This document shows positions 16,599 through 26,600 of a stretch of 57,663 nt of DNA, in pieces. The stretch spans positions 1 to 57,663 of the forward strand of contig NZ_FZNS01000019.1 in NCBI RefSeq assembly GCF_900188255.1, in the 5' to 3' direction. The position numbers and the translations under genes are program-made. Each line of letters opens with the position of its first letter. The first letter of the stretch is position 1. The notes under the pieces were generated by a model. The model worked only from the letters and a program-made list of their open reading frames with translations. It was not told where the DNA came from and did not search any database. This DNA is from Hymenobacter mucosus (GTDB lineage Bacteria > Bacteroidota > Bacteroidia > Cytophagales > Hymenobacteraceae).

Positions 16599-17054
16599 AT
16601 GATGAAGCTGCTCGTTGTTGCAGTGTTTGCTGCTGCTGGTCTGTTGGCCGCCCCCGCTCATGCCCAATCTACTAGCCCCGAGCGCTCTGAGCAGGCTCGT
16701 AAAGCGGATGAGGCTGGGCTGCGCAAAAAGCGGAAGGCTTCCTCGGGTGACATTGCCCGGATGCAGCAACGCATGAGCATGAATCCCGATGAAGCGAAGC
16801 GCGACCAGCAGATGGAGATTCTGGAAGCCCGTGCGGGTGGAGGTACTGGCAACACGAGCTTCGGCCGCTCTTCCGGTCCTGCGCGGCAGTACGAGAAGGG
16901 CGCCGGTGGTTTCACGGTAAAGAAGTTTAAGGACAACCGCATTGGTACAGCCCGGCAAAAACGTGGTCAGACCCGTGCCGCTGGCTTTGTAGATCCTAAG
17001 GGTAAACCGCTAAAGCACAAGAAGAAAAAGCATGGGTTCTTGTTCTTCAAGTAA
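16599..17054 (+). CDS. Small secreted basic protein of unknown function
   Basis: The 151-aa product has a clear signal peptide (cleavage after AAPAHAQ, about residue 23). The mature part is Lys/Arg/Gly/Ser-rich without hydrophobic segments, containing RKKRKASSGDIARMQQRMSM and a C-terminal KHKKKKHGFLFFK patch. I do not recognise a family. The high charge could mean nucleic-acid, polyphosphate or anionic glycan binding outside the inner membrane, which is only inference. It has its own terminator at 17083-17114. A second ATG lies one codon downstream and could also be the start. Confidence 0.7.
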   Translation: MMKLLVVAVFAAAGLLAAPAHAQSTSPERSEQARKADEAGLRKKRKASSGDIARMQQRMSMNPDEAKRDQQMEILEARAGGGTGNTSFGRSSGPARQYEKGAGGFTVKKFKDNRIGTARQKRGQTRAAGFVDPKGKPLKHKKKKHGFLFFK

Positions 17055-17082
17055 GTTAGAACTCATACATGCTACGAATAGG

Positions 17083-17114
17083 AAAAGCCCCAACGTACCA
17101 CGTTGGGGCTTTTT
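17083..17114 (+). terminator. Terminator of the small basic protein gene
   Basis: AAAAGCCCCAACG (17083-17095) pairs with CGTTGGGGCTTTT (17101-17113) around a 5-nt loop; the T tract is part of the stem end. It lies 29 bp after the stop codon. Confidence 0.85.
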
Positions 17115-17205
17115 CATTACTGGGTAAGTAGGACGCGTACATGCAGAAGCCGGTTGGCTCACTTCATGTTGTGCACGTAGCGGATTGGCTGGTTACCTAT
17201 GTTGC

Positions 17206-17922
17206 CTAAAACCTACCTGTAAGGCCTAGCTTGAAATAGCTCATATCATAGCCAAGTTCTGCAAAAGCTCCAATTCGGTTGGTTAGATAATAGCGCCCAC
17301 CTAGAAAAACACCAGTTTCAAATTTGGTACCGAGTCCAGGATCATATTCAGAAGCAGGCACAGTTTCCAGGTACGTGTCTTTGTAGTGTTCGAACCGGGC
17401 TCCTATGCTAGCGCCTACGTAGGTATCTAGGTTAGGAACCTGGAGTAGGTCGTAATGATAGGTGCCTCGTATAAGCACAACAATGTTCCGCCAGGAAGCA
17501 TTGTATTCGGACCCCGGATAGTCGTAGCGGTATCCCTTATACCCAATCAAACCACCAAGACCAATCACGCCGGGGCCTATTCCTTCCAGTACTCCGCGTT
17601 CGGCCGAAATACTCATTGCTGGTGTAGCATCCACACTGCGAAAAGGGGAACCGTACCCCATCCCTAAGCCAAGGCCCAGGTTTACTACAGTAGTACCCTC
17701 GCGAAACAGTCCATCAGTGCTCGTTTGGCTAGATCCGAAGGGAGGGGTAGCATAGGTAGTGGAACTTCCCGAATGTTTGCTCGTGCTGCTACGCGTAGAG
17801 GCATTATTAGGCTTCGCCAATATGTTTTGCCCACCGGATCGTAACACAGGAACCTGCCCCTGAGCAGAACTATGGAATAAGGTAACGAAAGGCAGCAGGC
17901 AGGTAAGGGCAAGAATCTTCAT
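17206..17922 (-). CDS. Outer-membrane beta-barrel protein
   Basis: From ATG 17922 (MKILALTCLLPF) the protein is 238 aa with a signal peptide (about 20 residues), a Ser/Thr-rich spacer and a beta-barrel body (about 85-238) with alternating aromatic and Gly residues. The C-terminus GYDMSYFKLGLTGRF ends in Phe, as expected for a barrel assembled by BAM. The longer ORF to 18021 lacks a signal peptide and is rejected. It resembles porin-family/OmpW-like small barrels (GARFEHYKDTY and GGRYYLTNRIGAFAELGYD), but no specific function can be given. It lies 201 bp downstream of infB on the same strand, after a terminator. Confidence 0.8.
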   Translation of the reverse strand: MKILALTCLLPFVTLFHSSAQGQVPVLRSGGQNILAKPNNASTRSSTSKHSGSSTTYATPPFGSSQTSTDGLFREGTTVVNLGLGLGMGYGSPFRSVDATPAMSISAERGVLEGIGPGVIGLGGLIGYKGYRYDYPGSEYNASWRNIVVLIRGTYHYDLLQVPNLDTYVGASIGARFEHYKDTYLETVPASEYDPGLGTKFETGVFLGGRYYLTNRIGAFAELGYDMSYFKLGLTGRF

Positions 17923-18066
17923 GCGGAGGGTGTTGCAGGTACAATGGAGTAGTAGCAGTTTAGTCCAAATATTTGCAGGATTAGTGTAGAAAGTGTGCGA
18001 AGATAGAAGAATCTGCGGCATCAGAGGAGGCAGTAACCTTTTTCCCTAGTAGCACTACAAAACGAC

Positions 18067-18100
18067 AAAGCCCCAGCCTACTGAAGTAGACTGAGGCTTT
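18067..18100 (-). terminator. Terminator of infB
   Basis: AAAGCC-CAG-CTACT and AGTAG-CTG-GGCTTT (18067-18100) form an interrupted stem with a very short loop. It lies 23 bp past the infB stop on the minus strand and is followed by TGTCGTTTTG. Confidence 0.7.
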
Positions 18101-18122
18101 TCCTATCGTTGTTGAGCAGCGC

Positions 18123-21100
18123 TTAGAGCGTCCGCTTTACTTCTTGCTCTTCAAAGCCTTCAATGTTGTCGCCTTCGCGCAGGTCATTGAAGCCCTTAAT
18201 TGAGATACCGCATTCGTACCCTTGGCGTACTTCCGACACATCGTCTTTGTAGCGCTTGAGGTCCTGAATCTCGCCTGAGTGTACCACGATACCATCGCGC
18301 ACAAGGCGTACCTTGGTTTTGCGAGTGAAGGTACCGTCCGTCACCATACAGCCGGCAATGGTGCCTACCTTGGTGATGTTGAACACCTGACGAATCTCGG
18401 CGTTGGCCACTACCACTTCTTTCACCGTTGGAGCAAGCATGCCTTCCATAGCATCCTTCACCTCATTGATGGCGTTGTAAATGATAGAGTAGAGACGGAT
18501 ATCAATCTGCTCTTGCTCGGCCAATTTGCGGGCGCTCTGTGAGGGACGAACCTGGAAGCCGATGATGATAGCATCAGAGGCCGAGGCCAAGAGTACGTCG
18601 GATTCAGAAATGGCACCTACGCCTTTGTTGAGGATGTTTACGGCCACTTCTGGCGTGCTCAGCTTCAACAAGGAGTCGGCCAGTGCTTCTACCGAGCCGT
18701 CCACGTCACCTTTCACAATCACGTTAAGCTCCTTGAACGAACCGATAGCCAAGCGGCGACCAATCTCGTCGAGGGTAATGTGCTTCTTGGTCCGCAGGCT
18801 TTGCTCGCGAGCTAGCTGCTGACGCTGGGTGGCTAGTTCACGGGCTTCACGCTCCGTTTCCATCACCTGGATTTTGTCACCAGCCTGTGGTGCACCAGTC
18901 AATCCCAGAACCTGTACCGGAGTAGCCGGGCCAGCTTTCTTCATCTTCTTGCCGCGGTGGTCCGTCATGGCTTTCACACGACCGAAGTGTGGTCCTGCCA
19001 GAACAATATCACCAACCTGCATGGTACCCGTTTGTACCAAGATGGTAGTTACGTAGCCCCGGCCTTTGTCAAGCGAGGCTTCAATAACTGCTCCTACTGC
19101 GCTACGGTCTGGGTTCGCCTTGAGGTCGAGCAATTCGGCTTCCAGCAACACCTTTTCCAGAAGGTCCTCAATACCGAGACCGGTCTTGGCGGATACCTCT
19201 TGGCTTTGGTATTTACCACCCCATTCCTCTACCAACACATTGATAGCCGAAAGTTCTTCCCGCACTTTGTCGGGGTTAGCACCAGGCTTGTCAATTTTGT
19301 TGAGAGCAATTACGATAGGAACGCCGGCCGCTTGAGCGTGATTGATAGCTTCCTTAGTTTGTGGCATCACCGAGTCATCAGCAGCTACCACGATAATGGC
19401 AATGTCAGTAATCTTCGCACCACGGGCACGCATAGCGGTAAACGCTTCGTGACCAGGAGTGTCAAGGAACGTTACCCGCTTGCCTGACTTAGTCATTACA
19501 TCGTAGGCGCCGATGTGCTGAGTGATACCACCAGCTTCACCTTTGGCTACGCTGGCATTACGGATGTAGTCAAGTAGCGAGGTTTTACCATGGTCGACGT
19601 GACCCATGATGGTCACGATGGGAGCCCGTGGCTGAAGGTCTTCTTCGTTATCCTCGATTTCAATAACCGTATCCTCTTCCTCTGCACTTAGGAATTCTAC
19701 GTCGTAGCCAAATTCATCGGCAATTACCGTAATAGCCTCAGCATCAAGGCGCTGGTTGATGGACACGAACATGCCCATGTTCAAGCACACCTTAATAACC
19801 TCGTTTACCGACACGTCCATGAATGAAGCTAGGTCGTTTGCCGAAATAAACTCGGTTACTTTCAGCGTCTTCGAGGCTAGCTCGTTTTGCTGGCGCTGCA
19901 AGTCAGCAGCTTCAGCAATGTTGGCGCGCTTATCGCGGCGGTATTTAGCACGATTAGCTTGCTGACCACCACGGCCACCGCTGAGCTTAGCAAGTGTTGC
20001 CTTGATCTGCTCTTGAATCTGCTTTTCGTTCTGCTCAGGCGTAGCTGGGGTAGGAGCCGGACGGTTGCCGCCACCTTGGCCGCCTTGACCGCCAGGACGA
20101 CGATCCTGCTGACCGGGTCCGCCGGGACGGTTGCCACCTTGGCCGCCTTGACCGCCAGGACGACGATCCTGCTGACCGGGTCCGCCGGGACGGTTGCCGC
20201 CACCTTGGCCGCCTTGATTGCCCTGACCGGTACCTGGTTGGCCCTGACCACCACCCTGCTGACCAGGAGTAGCGGGACCATTCATTGGAATGCGCTGGCG
20301 CTTCTTCTTAGAATCGGGGCCGAGGCCACTCTTCCGAACATCAGAGGAAGCAACTGGGCGCGCACCGCGTCCACCACCGCGCCGCGAAGAATCGAGAGGA
20401 AGTTCAATCTTACCGAGTACGGTAAGACCTTTTAGCTGGTCGGCTTTTGCTACAATGGTTTTAGCCTCTTCGGTGGCAGCAGGGGCCGGTGTCTCGGCGG
20501 CTGGGGTAGCTGGCGCCGAAGTAGCTGGTACTGCGGGTGCAGCCGGAGCGCTAGGCGCTGGCGCAGCCTGTTTGGGGGCTGCTGGAAGAGTTGGGGTAGT
20601 TGGCGCTGCCGAAACTGGTGCCGCGCTAGGCGCGGGTGCAGCTGCCTGTTGTGGGGCAGCTGGCGTGGGTTGCGGAGCAGGAGCCGGCTTGGCTACAGGT
20701 TGAACCACTGGGCTGGGAGCAGGTGCAGCAGGCTTAGGTGCTTGCTGAACTGGTGCCGGTGGCGGGGTTGGCGCCGGAGCCGCTGGCTTAGCTTCTGGCT
20801 GCGGAACTGGTGCCGGAGCCGCTGGCTTAGGTGCTTCAGCTACGGGAGCCGGCGCTGGGGGCGCAGGCGCTACGGGGGCAGGTGTAGGTGCTGCCGGACG
20901 CGGCGGCACTGGACGTCCTTTCGCATCCAACTCAATTTTGCCCAGTACTTTCAAGCCAGGAACACGGTTAGTGTCTTCAGCCGGAGCTGCTGGAGCTGCC
21001 GCCGCCGGGGTGGGCTGGGGAGTTACAGCCTGTGGGGTTTCAACAGGTTTTGGGGCCGGAACGGGCGTGGCGGGGCTAGCAGCTGCTTTGGGCGCTGCTG

Positions 21101-21356
21101 GCTCTGCGGGGCGGGGCGGAACTACTTCCTGCTCGTTCTGGCGTTTGGCCTGACTGAGCTTGGTAGCTTCGATTTTATCATTTGCCGACGATTCGAAAGC
21201 CTTGTTGAGCAAGGAGACTTGCTCCCCCGTTAGCTTCGTCGTGGGTTTATTTTCGATGATATGCCCTTTACCCGCCAGAAAATCCACAATCGTGGAAAGC
21301 CCAACGTTCAGGTCTTTGGCCGCCTGTTGTAGCCGTTTGGTTGCTGCTTCCGCCAT
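18123..21356 (-). CDS. infB: Translation initiation factor IF-2
   Basis: The 1077-aa protein begins at ATG 21356 (MAEAATKRLQQAAKDLNVGL), the usual IF-2 N-domain. A Pro/Ala-rich linker (about 75-330) and a Gly/Gln/Arg-rich linker (about 370-450, containing a 63-nt tandem repeat) follow. The GTPase is complete: GHVDHGKT, DTPGHEAF and NKID, starting near residue 580. C-terminal domains bind fMet-tRNA. IF-2 places initiator tRNA on the 30S subunit and promotes subunit joining. The in-frame ATG at 21392 is rejected because a perfect -7 element lies at 21397-21390. The gene is the third of the rimP-nusA-infB cluster, with an additional promoter of its own. Confidence 0.97.
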   Translation of the reverse strand: MAEAATKRLQQAAKDLNVGLSTIVDFLAGKGHIIENKPTTKLTGEQVSLLNKAFESSANDKIEATKLSQAKRQNEQEVVPPRPAEPAAPKAAASPATPVPAPKPVETPQAVTPQPTPAAAAPAAPAEDTNRVPGLKVLGKIELDAKGRPVPPRPAAPTPAPVAPAPPAPAPVAEAPKPAAPAPVPQPEAKPAAPAPTPPPAPVQQAPKPAAPAPSPVVQPVAKPAPAPQPTPAAPQQAAAPAPSAAPVSAAPTTPTLPAAPKQAAPAPSAPAAPAVPATSAPATPAAETPAPAATEEAKTIVAKADQLKGLTVLGKIELPLDSSRRGGGRGARPVASSDVRKSGLGPDSKKKRQRIPMNGPATPGQQGGGQGQPGTGQGNQGGQGGGNRPGGPGQQDRRPGGQGGQGGNRPGGPGQQDRRPGGQGGQGGGNRPAPTPATPEQNEKQIQEQIKATLAKLSGGRGGQQANRAKYRRDKRANIAEAADLQRQQNELASKTLKVTEFISANDLASFMDVSVNEVIKVCLNMGMFVSINQRLDAEAITVIADEFGYDVEFLSAEEEDTVIEIEDNEEDLQPRAPIVTIMGHVDHGKTSLLDYIRNASVAKGEAGGITQHIGAYDVMTKSGKRVTFLDTPGHEAFTAMRARGAKITDIAIIVVAADDSVMPQTKEAINHAQAAGVPIVIALNKIDKPGANPDKVREELSAINVLVEEWGGKYQSQEVSAKTGLGIEDLLEKVLLEAELLDLKANPDRSAVGAVIEASLDKGRGYVTTILVQTGTMQVGDIVLAGPHFGRVKAMTDHRGKKMKKAGPATPVQVLGLTGAPQAGDKIQVMETEREARELATQRQQLAREQSLRTKKHITLDEIGRRLAIGSFKELNVIVKGDVDGSVEALADSLLKLSTPEVAVNILNKGVGAISESDVLLASASDAIIIGFQVRPSQSARKLAEQEQIDIRLYSIIYNAINEVKDAMEGMLAPTVKEVVVANAEIRQVFNITKVGTIAGCMVTDGTFTRKTKVRLVRDGIVVHSGEIQDLKRYKDDVSEVRQGYECGISIKGFNDLREGDNIEGFEEQEVKRTL
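20076..20204. repeat. 63-nt tandem repeat inside the infB linker
   Basis: Two nearly identical 63-nt units start at 20076 and 20139, and a third partial unit starts at 20205. They encode Gly/Gln/Arg/Pro-rich 21-residue blocks (GNRPGGPGQQDRRPGGQGGQ). The units stay in frame, so copy-number change would only lengthen or shorten the linker. Confidence 0.85.
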
Positions 21357-21389
21357 TCTATGCTCGCGAACGATACTCTTATCTAGTTG

Positions 21390-21397
21390 CAAAGGTA
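21390..21397 (-). promoter_or_regulatory. Internal infB promoter (-7 element)
   Basis: TACCTTTG (read on the minus strand) matches TAnnTTTG and lies 33 bp before the infB start, within the 122-bp nusA-infB gap. It would allow infB expression independent of the rimP promoter. No -33 TTG was found. Confidence 0.5.
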
Positions 21398-21478
21398 CTA
21401 CATTAAATCTTGCCGGGCGGGGTTAAATCACGCCACCCGGCTTGATTTAACGCCCTTGCCGTACCGGCCGCCGCGCAC

Positions 21479-22768
21479 TCATTGCGCGGCGCCGGAATTT
21501 TGTTCTTCTACCTGACCCTCTTCGTCATGCTCTTCGAACTCGTTATGGATTACGCGGAACAATTCTTCCACGGTTTCCTCCTCTAGTTCGGTGCGACGAA
21601 CAAGGTCTTCTTTGTTCACCGCCAGTACGGCGCGGCCAGTGTCAAGGCCAATTTTCTTTAATTCTTCAATTACCCAACCTTCAATTTCATCGGTGAATTC
21701 GTCGAGGGCAATATCTTCCTCAAAGTCTTCTGCTTCGCGGAATACGTCAATTTCCATTCCTACCAAGCGAGAAGCCAACTTGATGTTGGCACCACCCCGG
21801 CCAATGGCCAATGACACTTGGTCTGGCTTCAGAAACACTGAAACCCGGCCAGTTTGTTCGTTTATCTTCATCGAGCCGATTTTAGCCGGCGACAATGCCC
21901 GAGCGATGTAAAGCTCCAGGTTATTGGTGTAGTTGATGATGTCGATATTCTCGTTTTCCAGCTCCCGCACCACCGCGTGAATACGTGAGCCTTTCATGCC
22001 TACACAAGCACCTACTGGGTCAATACGGTCGTCGTAGCTTTCTACAGCTACCTTGGCCCGCTCACCAGGCTCCCGCACGATGTTTTTAATCGTGATGAGA
22101 CCATCATAGATTTCTGGCACTTCCTGCTCCATCAGGCGCTCCAAGAAGGCCGGAGCAGCGCGCGAGATGATAATCTTGGGTGTACCATTGATAACTTCTA
22201 CACGGTGCACTACCGCACGCACGGTGTCGCCTTTGCGGTAGCGGTCCTTCGGGATTTGCTCGCCTTTGGGCAGTACCAACTCGTTTTCGTCCTTATCAAG
22301 AATAAGGGCTTCACGGCTCCATACCTGGTAAACTTCGCCTACTACTACTTCACCTACCTGGTCTTTGTAGGCTTGGTAGAGGTTGTCGCGCTCCAGGTCC
22401 TTCACGCGCTGAATCAGCGTCTGACGGGCCATGAGCACGGCACGGCGGCCGAAATCTTCCAGCTTTACTTCCTCAGCCACCTGCTCGCCTACTTCGTAGT
22501 CGGGCTCAATTTTTTGGGCTTCGGCCAGCGGAATTTTGTCGTGGTCCCAAATATCCTCCGAATTATCGTCTACAATTTCGCGGTTGCGGTAGATTTCCAA
22601 GTCGCCCTTATCCACGTTGATAATGACGTCGAAGTTGGCGTCATCGGTGTATCTCTTGCGGATCATGGTGCGGAACACTTCCTCCAAGATGCTCATCATC
22701 GTGGGGCGGTCAATGTTCTTGGACCGGGCGAATTCGGCAAACGATTCAATAAGCACGTTGCTGTTCAT
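21479..22768 (-). CDS. nusA: Transcription termination/antitermination factor NusA
   Basis: The 429-aa protein has the N-terminal RNA-polymerase-binding domain (1-125), an S1 domain (about 130-200; GEVVVGEVYQVWSREALIL), and two KH domains with RAAPAFLERLMEQEVPEIYDG and VGACVGMKGSRIHAVVRELE. The second KH contains LAIGRGGANIKLASRLVG. A short acidic tail (about 345-429) replaces the two acidic repeats of E. coli NusA, normal for Bacteroidota. It modulates pausing, termination and antitermination. It lies 81 bp after rimP and 122 bp before infB, the ancient rimP-nusA-infB order. Confidence 0.97.
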   Translation of the reverse strand: MNSNVLIESFAEFARSKNIDRPTMMSILEEVFRTMIRKRYTDDANFDVIINVDKGDLEIYRNREIVDDNSEDIWDHDKIPLAEAQKIEPDYEVGEQVAEEVKLEDFGRRAVLMARQTLIQRVKDLERDNLYQAYKDQVGEVVVGEVYQVWSREALILDKDENELVLPKGEQIPKDRYRKGDTVRAVVHRVEVINGTPKIIISRAAPAFLERLMEQEVPEIYDGLITIKNIVREPGERAKVAVESYDDRIDPVGACVGMKGSRIHAVVRELENENIDIINYTNNLELYIARALSPAKIGSMKINEQTGRVSVFLKPDQVSLAIGRGGANIKLASRLVGMEIDVFREAEDFEEDIALDEFTDEIEGWVIEELKKIGLDTGRAVLAVNKEDLVRRTELEEETVEELFRVIHNEFEEHDEEGQVEEQNSGAAQ

Positions 22769-22849
22769 GGAATCATTGGTTTTGCTGGTTACTCTAATAG
22801 CGTTGCGGGCCCAGTAGCGGATGGGGCTGCGGGTCCGCAGCGGGTTATG

Positions 22850-23323
22850 TTATTTAAAGGAGATGACTACGCGCGCTTCCTGAATTTCCGAGTAGGGAAT
22901 AAAGGCGGCGGGTAGCGTCTTTTTCTTGTTCTTTTCCTTCACCACTTCCGCTAGCTGAATGCCTTCTGCTTCGGTGGCTTCCAGAGCGCCAGTTTTCTCA
23001 GTGCCGTCCTGTAGCTTAAGCGCCAAGGACCGACCAACGTGACGGGTGTACTGCCGCGGGTCGCGCAAGGGCTGGTCAGCACCGGGGGAAGTTACCTCCA
23101 GCGTGTAGCTGGCGTCTTCACCATACACTTCGTCGACCCGGCGAGCCAGACGGCGGCTAACTTGAGCGCACTCGTCAATGCCCAGCGCCTGCTCACTGTC
23201 GAGAGTAACAGTTACTTTAGGCCGAATGGCGTCAGATACGGTTAGGTCTACTACAAACAAGCTGCCGTCAGTAGGCAGACTTTCTTGCAGCAGTTCAGCG
23301 AGATGGGCGCGGTCGAGTTTCAT
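22850..23323 (-). CDS. rimP: Ribosome maturation factor RimP
   Basis: The 157-aa protein has the RimP N-domain with VTLDSEQALGIDECAQVSRR and the SH3-like C-domain with SYTLEVTSPGADQPLRDPRQ, the family signature (EVSSPGxxRPL). RimP assists late 30S subunit maturation. It is the first gene of the rimP-nusA-infB operon. A strong promoter (23399-23430) lies about 76 bp upstream, and a terminator-like hairpin (23352-23374) lies in the leader between promoter and start codon, suggesting attenuation control. Confidence 0.95.
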   Translation of the reverse strand: MKLDRAHLAELLQESLPTDGSLFVVDLTVSDAIRPKVTVTLDSEQALGIDECAQVSRRLARRVDEVYGEDASYTLEVTSPGADQPLRDPRQYTRHVGRSLALKLQDGTEKTGALEATEAEGIQLAEVVKEKNKKKTLPAAFIPYSEIQEARVVISFK

Positions 23324-23344
23324 ACAAGCGATGGGCGGGGTGGC

Positions 23345-23374
23345 AAAAGAAAGAGGGGACTATCCGTCCCCTCT
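23345..23374 (-). promoter_or_regulatory. Terminator-like hairpin in the rimP-nusA-infB leader (candidate attenuator)
   Basis: AGAGGGGAC (23352-23360) pairs with GTCCCCTCT (23366-23374) over a 5-nt loop. On the transcribed minus strand it is followed by TTCTTTT. It sits downstream of the operon promoter and 28 bp upstream of the rimP ATG, so a fraction of transcripts may end here. NusA is encoded in the same operon, which makes feedback plausible. Confidence 0.65.
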
Positions 23375-23398
23375 GTTCGTGTCTTTCATTTGCTAGTG

Positions 23399-23430
23399 CA
23401 AAGATAGCACAAATACCCGGCGAATCCAAA
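23399..23430 (-). promoter_or_regulatory. Promoter of the rimP-nusA-infB operon
   Basis: Minus-strand TTTG (23430-23427) and TATCTTTG (23406-23399) are separated by 20 nt, matching both halves of the Bacteroidota housekeeping promoter. Start of transcription is expected near 23393. Confidence 0.8.
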
Positions 23431-23643
23431 GGGGCTATGGCTTGGGGCCTAGCGAGGCTGCCTTATACCCGAAAAGGGCAGTAGCATCACCGCTGGAAGC
23501 CCAGTTCACAAGGCAGGTAGCATAGTAGCGGCTCCCTACCTATAGGGTACTACTGCACTATATCTTCCAACAGAAATACTCTGCGCGGGAGTTCCGTTCT
23601 CTATCTACTCATGTAAGATGACGCTAGAGCAGAGGGTGGCGCC

Positions 23644-26600
23644 TTACCGCTTTACCTGAACCCAGCCTTTCACTTCGCGGCCTTCCGCGTCGCGCAGGTG
23701 GTAGTAATAGAGGCCGTCAGCTAGGTTGTTGCCGCGCCAGTCGTTGCGGTAATTAGCGGTTTCGTACACCTTATTGCCCCACCGAGTAAAGACTCGTAGG
23801 GTGGCAGGCTGACAACTGAAGCGCGGGATAAAAGTGTCATTTTTAGTATCATCGTCGCCAGGCGTGATGATGTTGGGAACGAACACGTCGCCTACTATTA
23901 CCGGGGCGAAGCCGGTTTCCACACTACAGTTGGCATAGCGAGCCGTCAGCTTTACATTATATGTGCCGGCGCTGACGTACTGGTGCGTTGGGGATGCTTC
24001 CGTGGAAAGGGGGCTACCGTCGCCAAAGTCCCAAGTGTAGGTGCCACCCGCCAGCACAGGCTGAAAGGAGCACGTGAACGGGGCTAAGCCTGTGTATTGT
24101 GGCGCCGCTGTACACTCGGGTACGTTCAGAGGAAAATTAACAGTAGGAGAAGGGGCTAGTACTACTCGCCTTGTATCAGAGTTTACGCAGCCACCTATAT
24201 TATAAGAGTAGGTAAGCGTATAGATGCCGCCCTTCAGGTCGGTGTTGGGTGGGGTGTACAGGCCCGTTGGAGTTACCCCGGTGCCGCTCCAGGTGCCACC
24301 AGCGGGCTCCATTCCCTGTAATTGTACGGCTTGCGTTTCATAAGCACAGAGCACAAGGTCGGGGCCCGCCTCTACCCGTGGGAGGTCCCGGACGGTTACT
24401 TGGTAGGTTCCGGTAGCGCATCCCAGCGTATCAGCCAGGGAGTAGGTGAGGGTGTGGGTGCCCAGCCCAGCCTGCGCGGGATTGAACGTAGTGCCCGACA
24501 TGCCTGGCCCGCTCCAGGTGCCCCCGGCCGGCGTTGCCTGCATCGTTACGGTATTGCCATTGCGGCATAGTACCGGAACAGGCGTGATAGTAACGGGCTG
24601 GGTAGCCATAACTGTGATGCGCAGCGGTTTGGTGCTCACGCAAATGCCCGTAGCTGCCACTGAGTATGTGAGGGTGTTTCGGCCAATGAGGGATTCGGAG
24701 GGGGTGAAGCGGTAGCCGCCACCCGCAATGGCCGTTACCCCGGGGCCCGCCCAAGTGCCGCCCGCGGGGCTACCACCTAGGGTAATAGGTCCGTCGCTGG
24801 AGCACACGTAGCGTGAAGGTCCGGGGTCAGCAATAACTACCCCAAAATCAATCTTGAAAGCGGCGTTGTTGCAGTTAGTGCTTCCATTACGGGTAGTGTA
24901 GTAGTTGGCGCCGGGTGGGATGGGGAACCCTTGGTCGCCGCCACAACCGCCGCATACGGCTTGGTACACCATGCCGCGCTTGTCGAAACGGGAGGTGCCC
25001 CCGTCCACGTGCTCTCCCGAGCGGCCACCGCTTTGCCCGTAGAACGTACCGTATTCCAAGCTGCCCATGCCGGGCGTAAACTCAGCTAGATAGAAGTCGG
25101 ACCCGTCGGTGCGGGACTGAACCGCATCGGACGTAACGGGTAGGCCAGCAGTAGAACTGCCAAGGGTGCCGATACCGTACCCATCGTTGATGGAACCGCC
25201 CCAGCCGCAAATGTAAATTCGCTCACAGTCGTCTACCAGAAAGGCTGTGGGGGTAATGTCATAGGAAAGGCGCCCCGTACCTACCACCGTTGAGTACACG
25301 GTTTGATTTAAGGTAGCGTTGAGCTTATGAATAAACTGGTGGCTACCGGCATTCTGGTAGCGCCCACTAGTCACAGGGTAGTTGCCGGAACTCTGCCCAA
25401 ACAAGTAGGCATTATCGGAGGCGTCTAGCTGCACAAAATAGGCTTGGTCGTTGCCGGTAGTGCCCACATAGGTAGCCTGCTGAATACTAGTGCCAGCCGG
25501 CGCAATGCGGGCTACAAAGCCGTTGACACCCGCGGGAGCCGTGGTCAGCAATGCACCGGCCGTGACGGGGAAATTCGTGCTGTTCGTACCGCCAGCTACC
25601 ACCACCGACCGGCCCGCACCCAGCTGAATGGAGTACACGGCATCGTAGCTGCTGCCTCCTAAAAAGTTACTCCAGATGAGTGTGCTCAGGTTAGCGGAAA
25701 GCTTACACACCACACCATCAGCAATACCATTAAAACTAGAGTCGAAGCCATTCCGAACCGGGAAGTTGTTGCTCATGGTAGTGGAGGCCAGATACACATT
25801 ATTGTCGGAGTCAGTGATGATGTCACCCCGAAACTGGTCGCCGTAATTGTTAACTAAGGGGGACGTCAGATTGGCGTTCAGATTCAGGTTCAGGCCATCG
25901 TTGCCAGACCCCCCTAAGTAAGTAGAAGCTATTAGTGCGCTTCCATTGGCGTTTAGGGTAGTTACTACCAAATCGGACCCAAGTGGGTACTGAATGTAGC
26001 GCGAGTCGTTTTCCTGGAGCGGATCTGAGAAAGAGCCGCCGTTGAATGTGCGCGAAAAGGCCGCACTAGTTACGGGGTAGTTTGTAGAACCCGTAGTTCC
26101 TAGAATGACCAGCTCGTCGCGGCTGTTGACCACCATGCTCTGCGGCACATCAACCGAGTTGCCGCCGACGTAAGTGGCATACATACGGGAGGCGCTACCC
26201 GAAACAGAGGTGCGGTACTTGATGATGGCCATGTCGCCAACGCCGGCGAAGGTAGTGCGAATGGCTCCGGTAGAAGTTGGAAAGCCGGGCGCAAATGCCA
26301 CGCCCGCCGAGTACATATTGCCTGCCGCGTCATACGTAGCCGTGAAGCCCCAGTTGTCGCCGGTGGCACCCGTGAACGAGGAGAAAATGACGGTGGGGTC
26401 AATGAGCAGGGGCAGCTTACGGTCGTAGCGCCCCAGGCGGAAACTCAGAACTGTACCCGACAACTCAAAGCTGCACGGCACGGATACCCGCTCCCCATCG
26501 GGGCGAATTTGCCAGGCGCGCGGTGCTTGCTCGGTAACGTCGCCCACGCTGGTATGAATCAATAGGCTGCCTTCTGGCGTGAGGCGTACGCTTTCGGCGC

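Noticed and set aside
20649..21233. 194-codon plus-strand ORF rich in Trp, Arg and Gly
   Set aside because: Shadow of the Pro/Ala-rich linker of infB in another frame; no start context and no family resemblance.
22205..22915. 236-codon plus-strand ORF
   Set aside because: Antisense to nusA, whose domains are complete.
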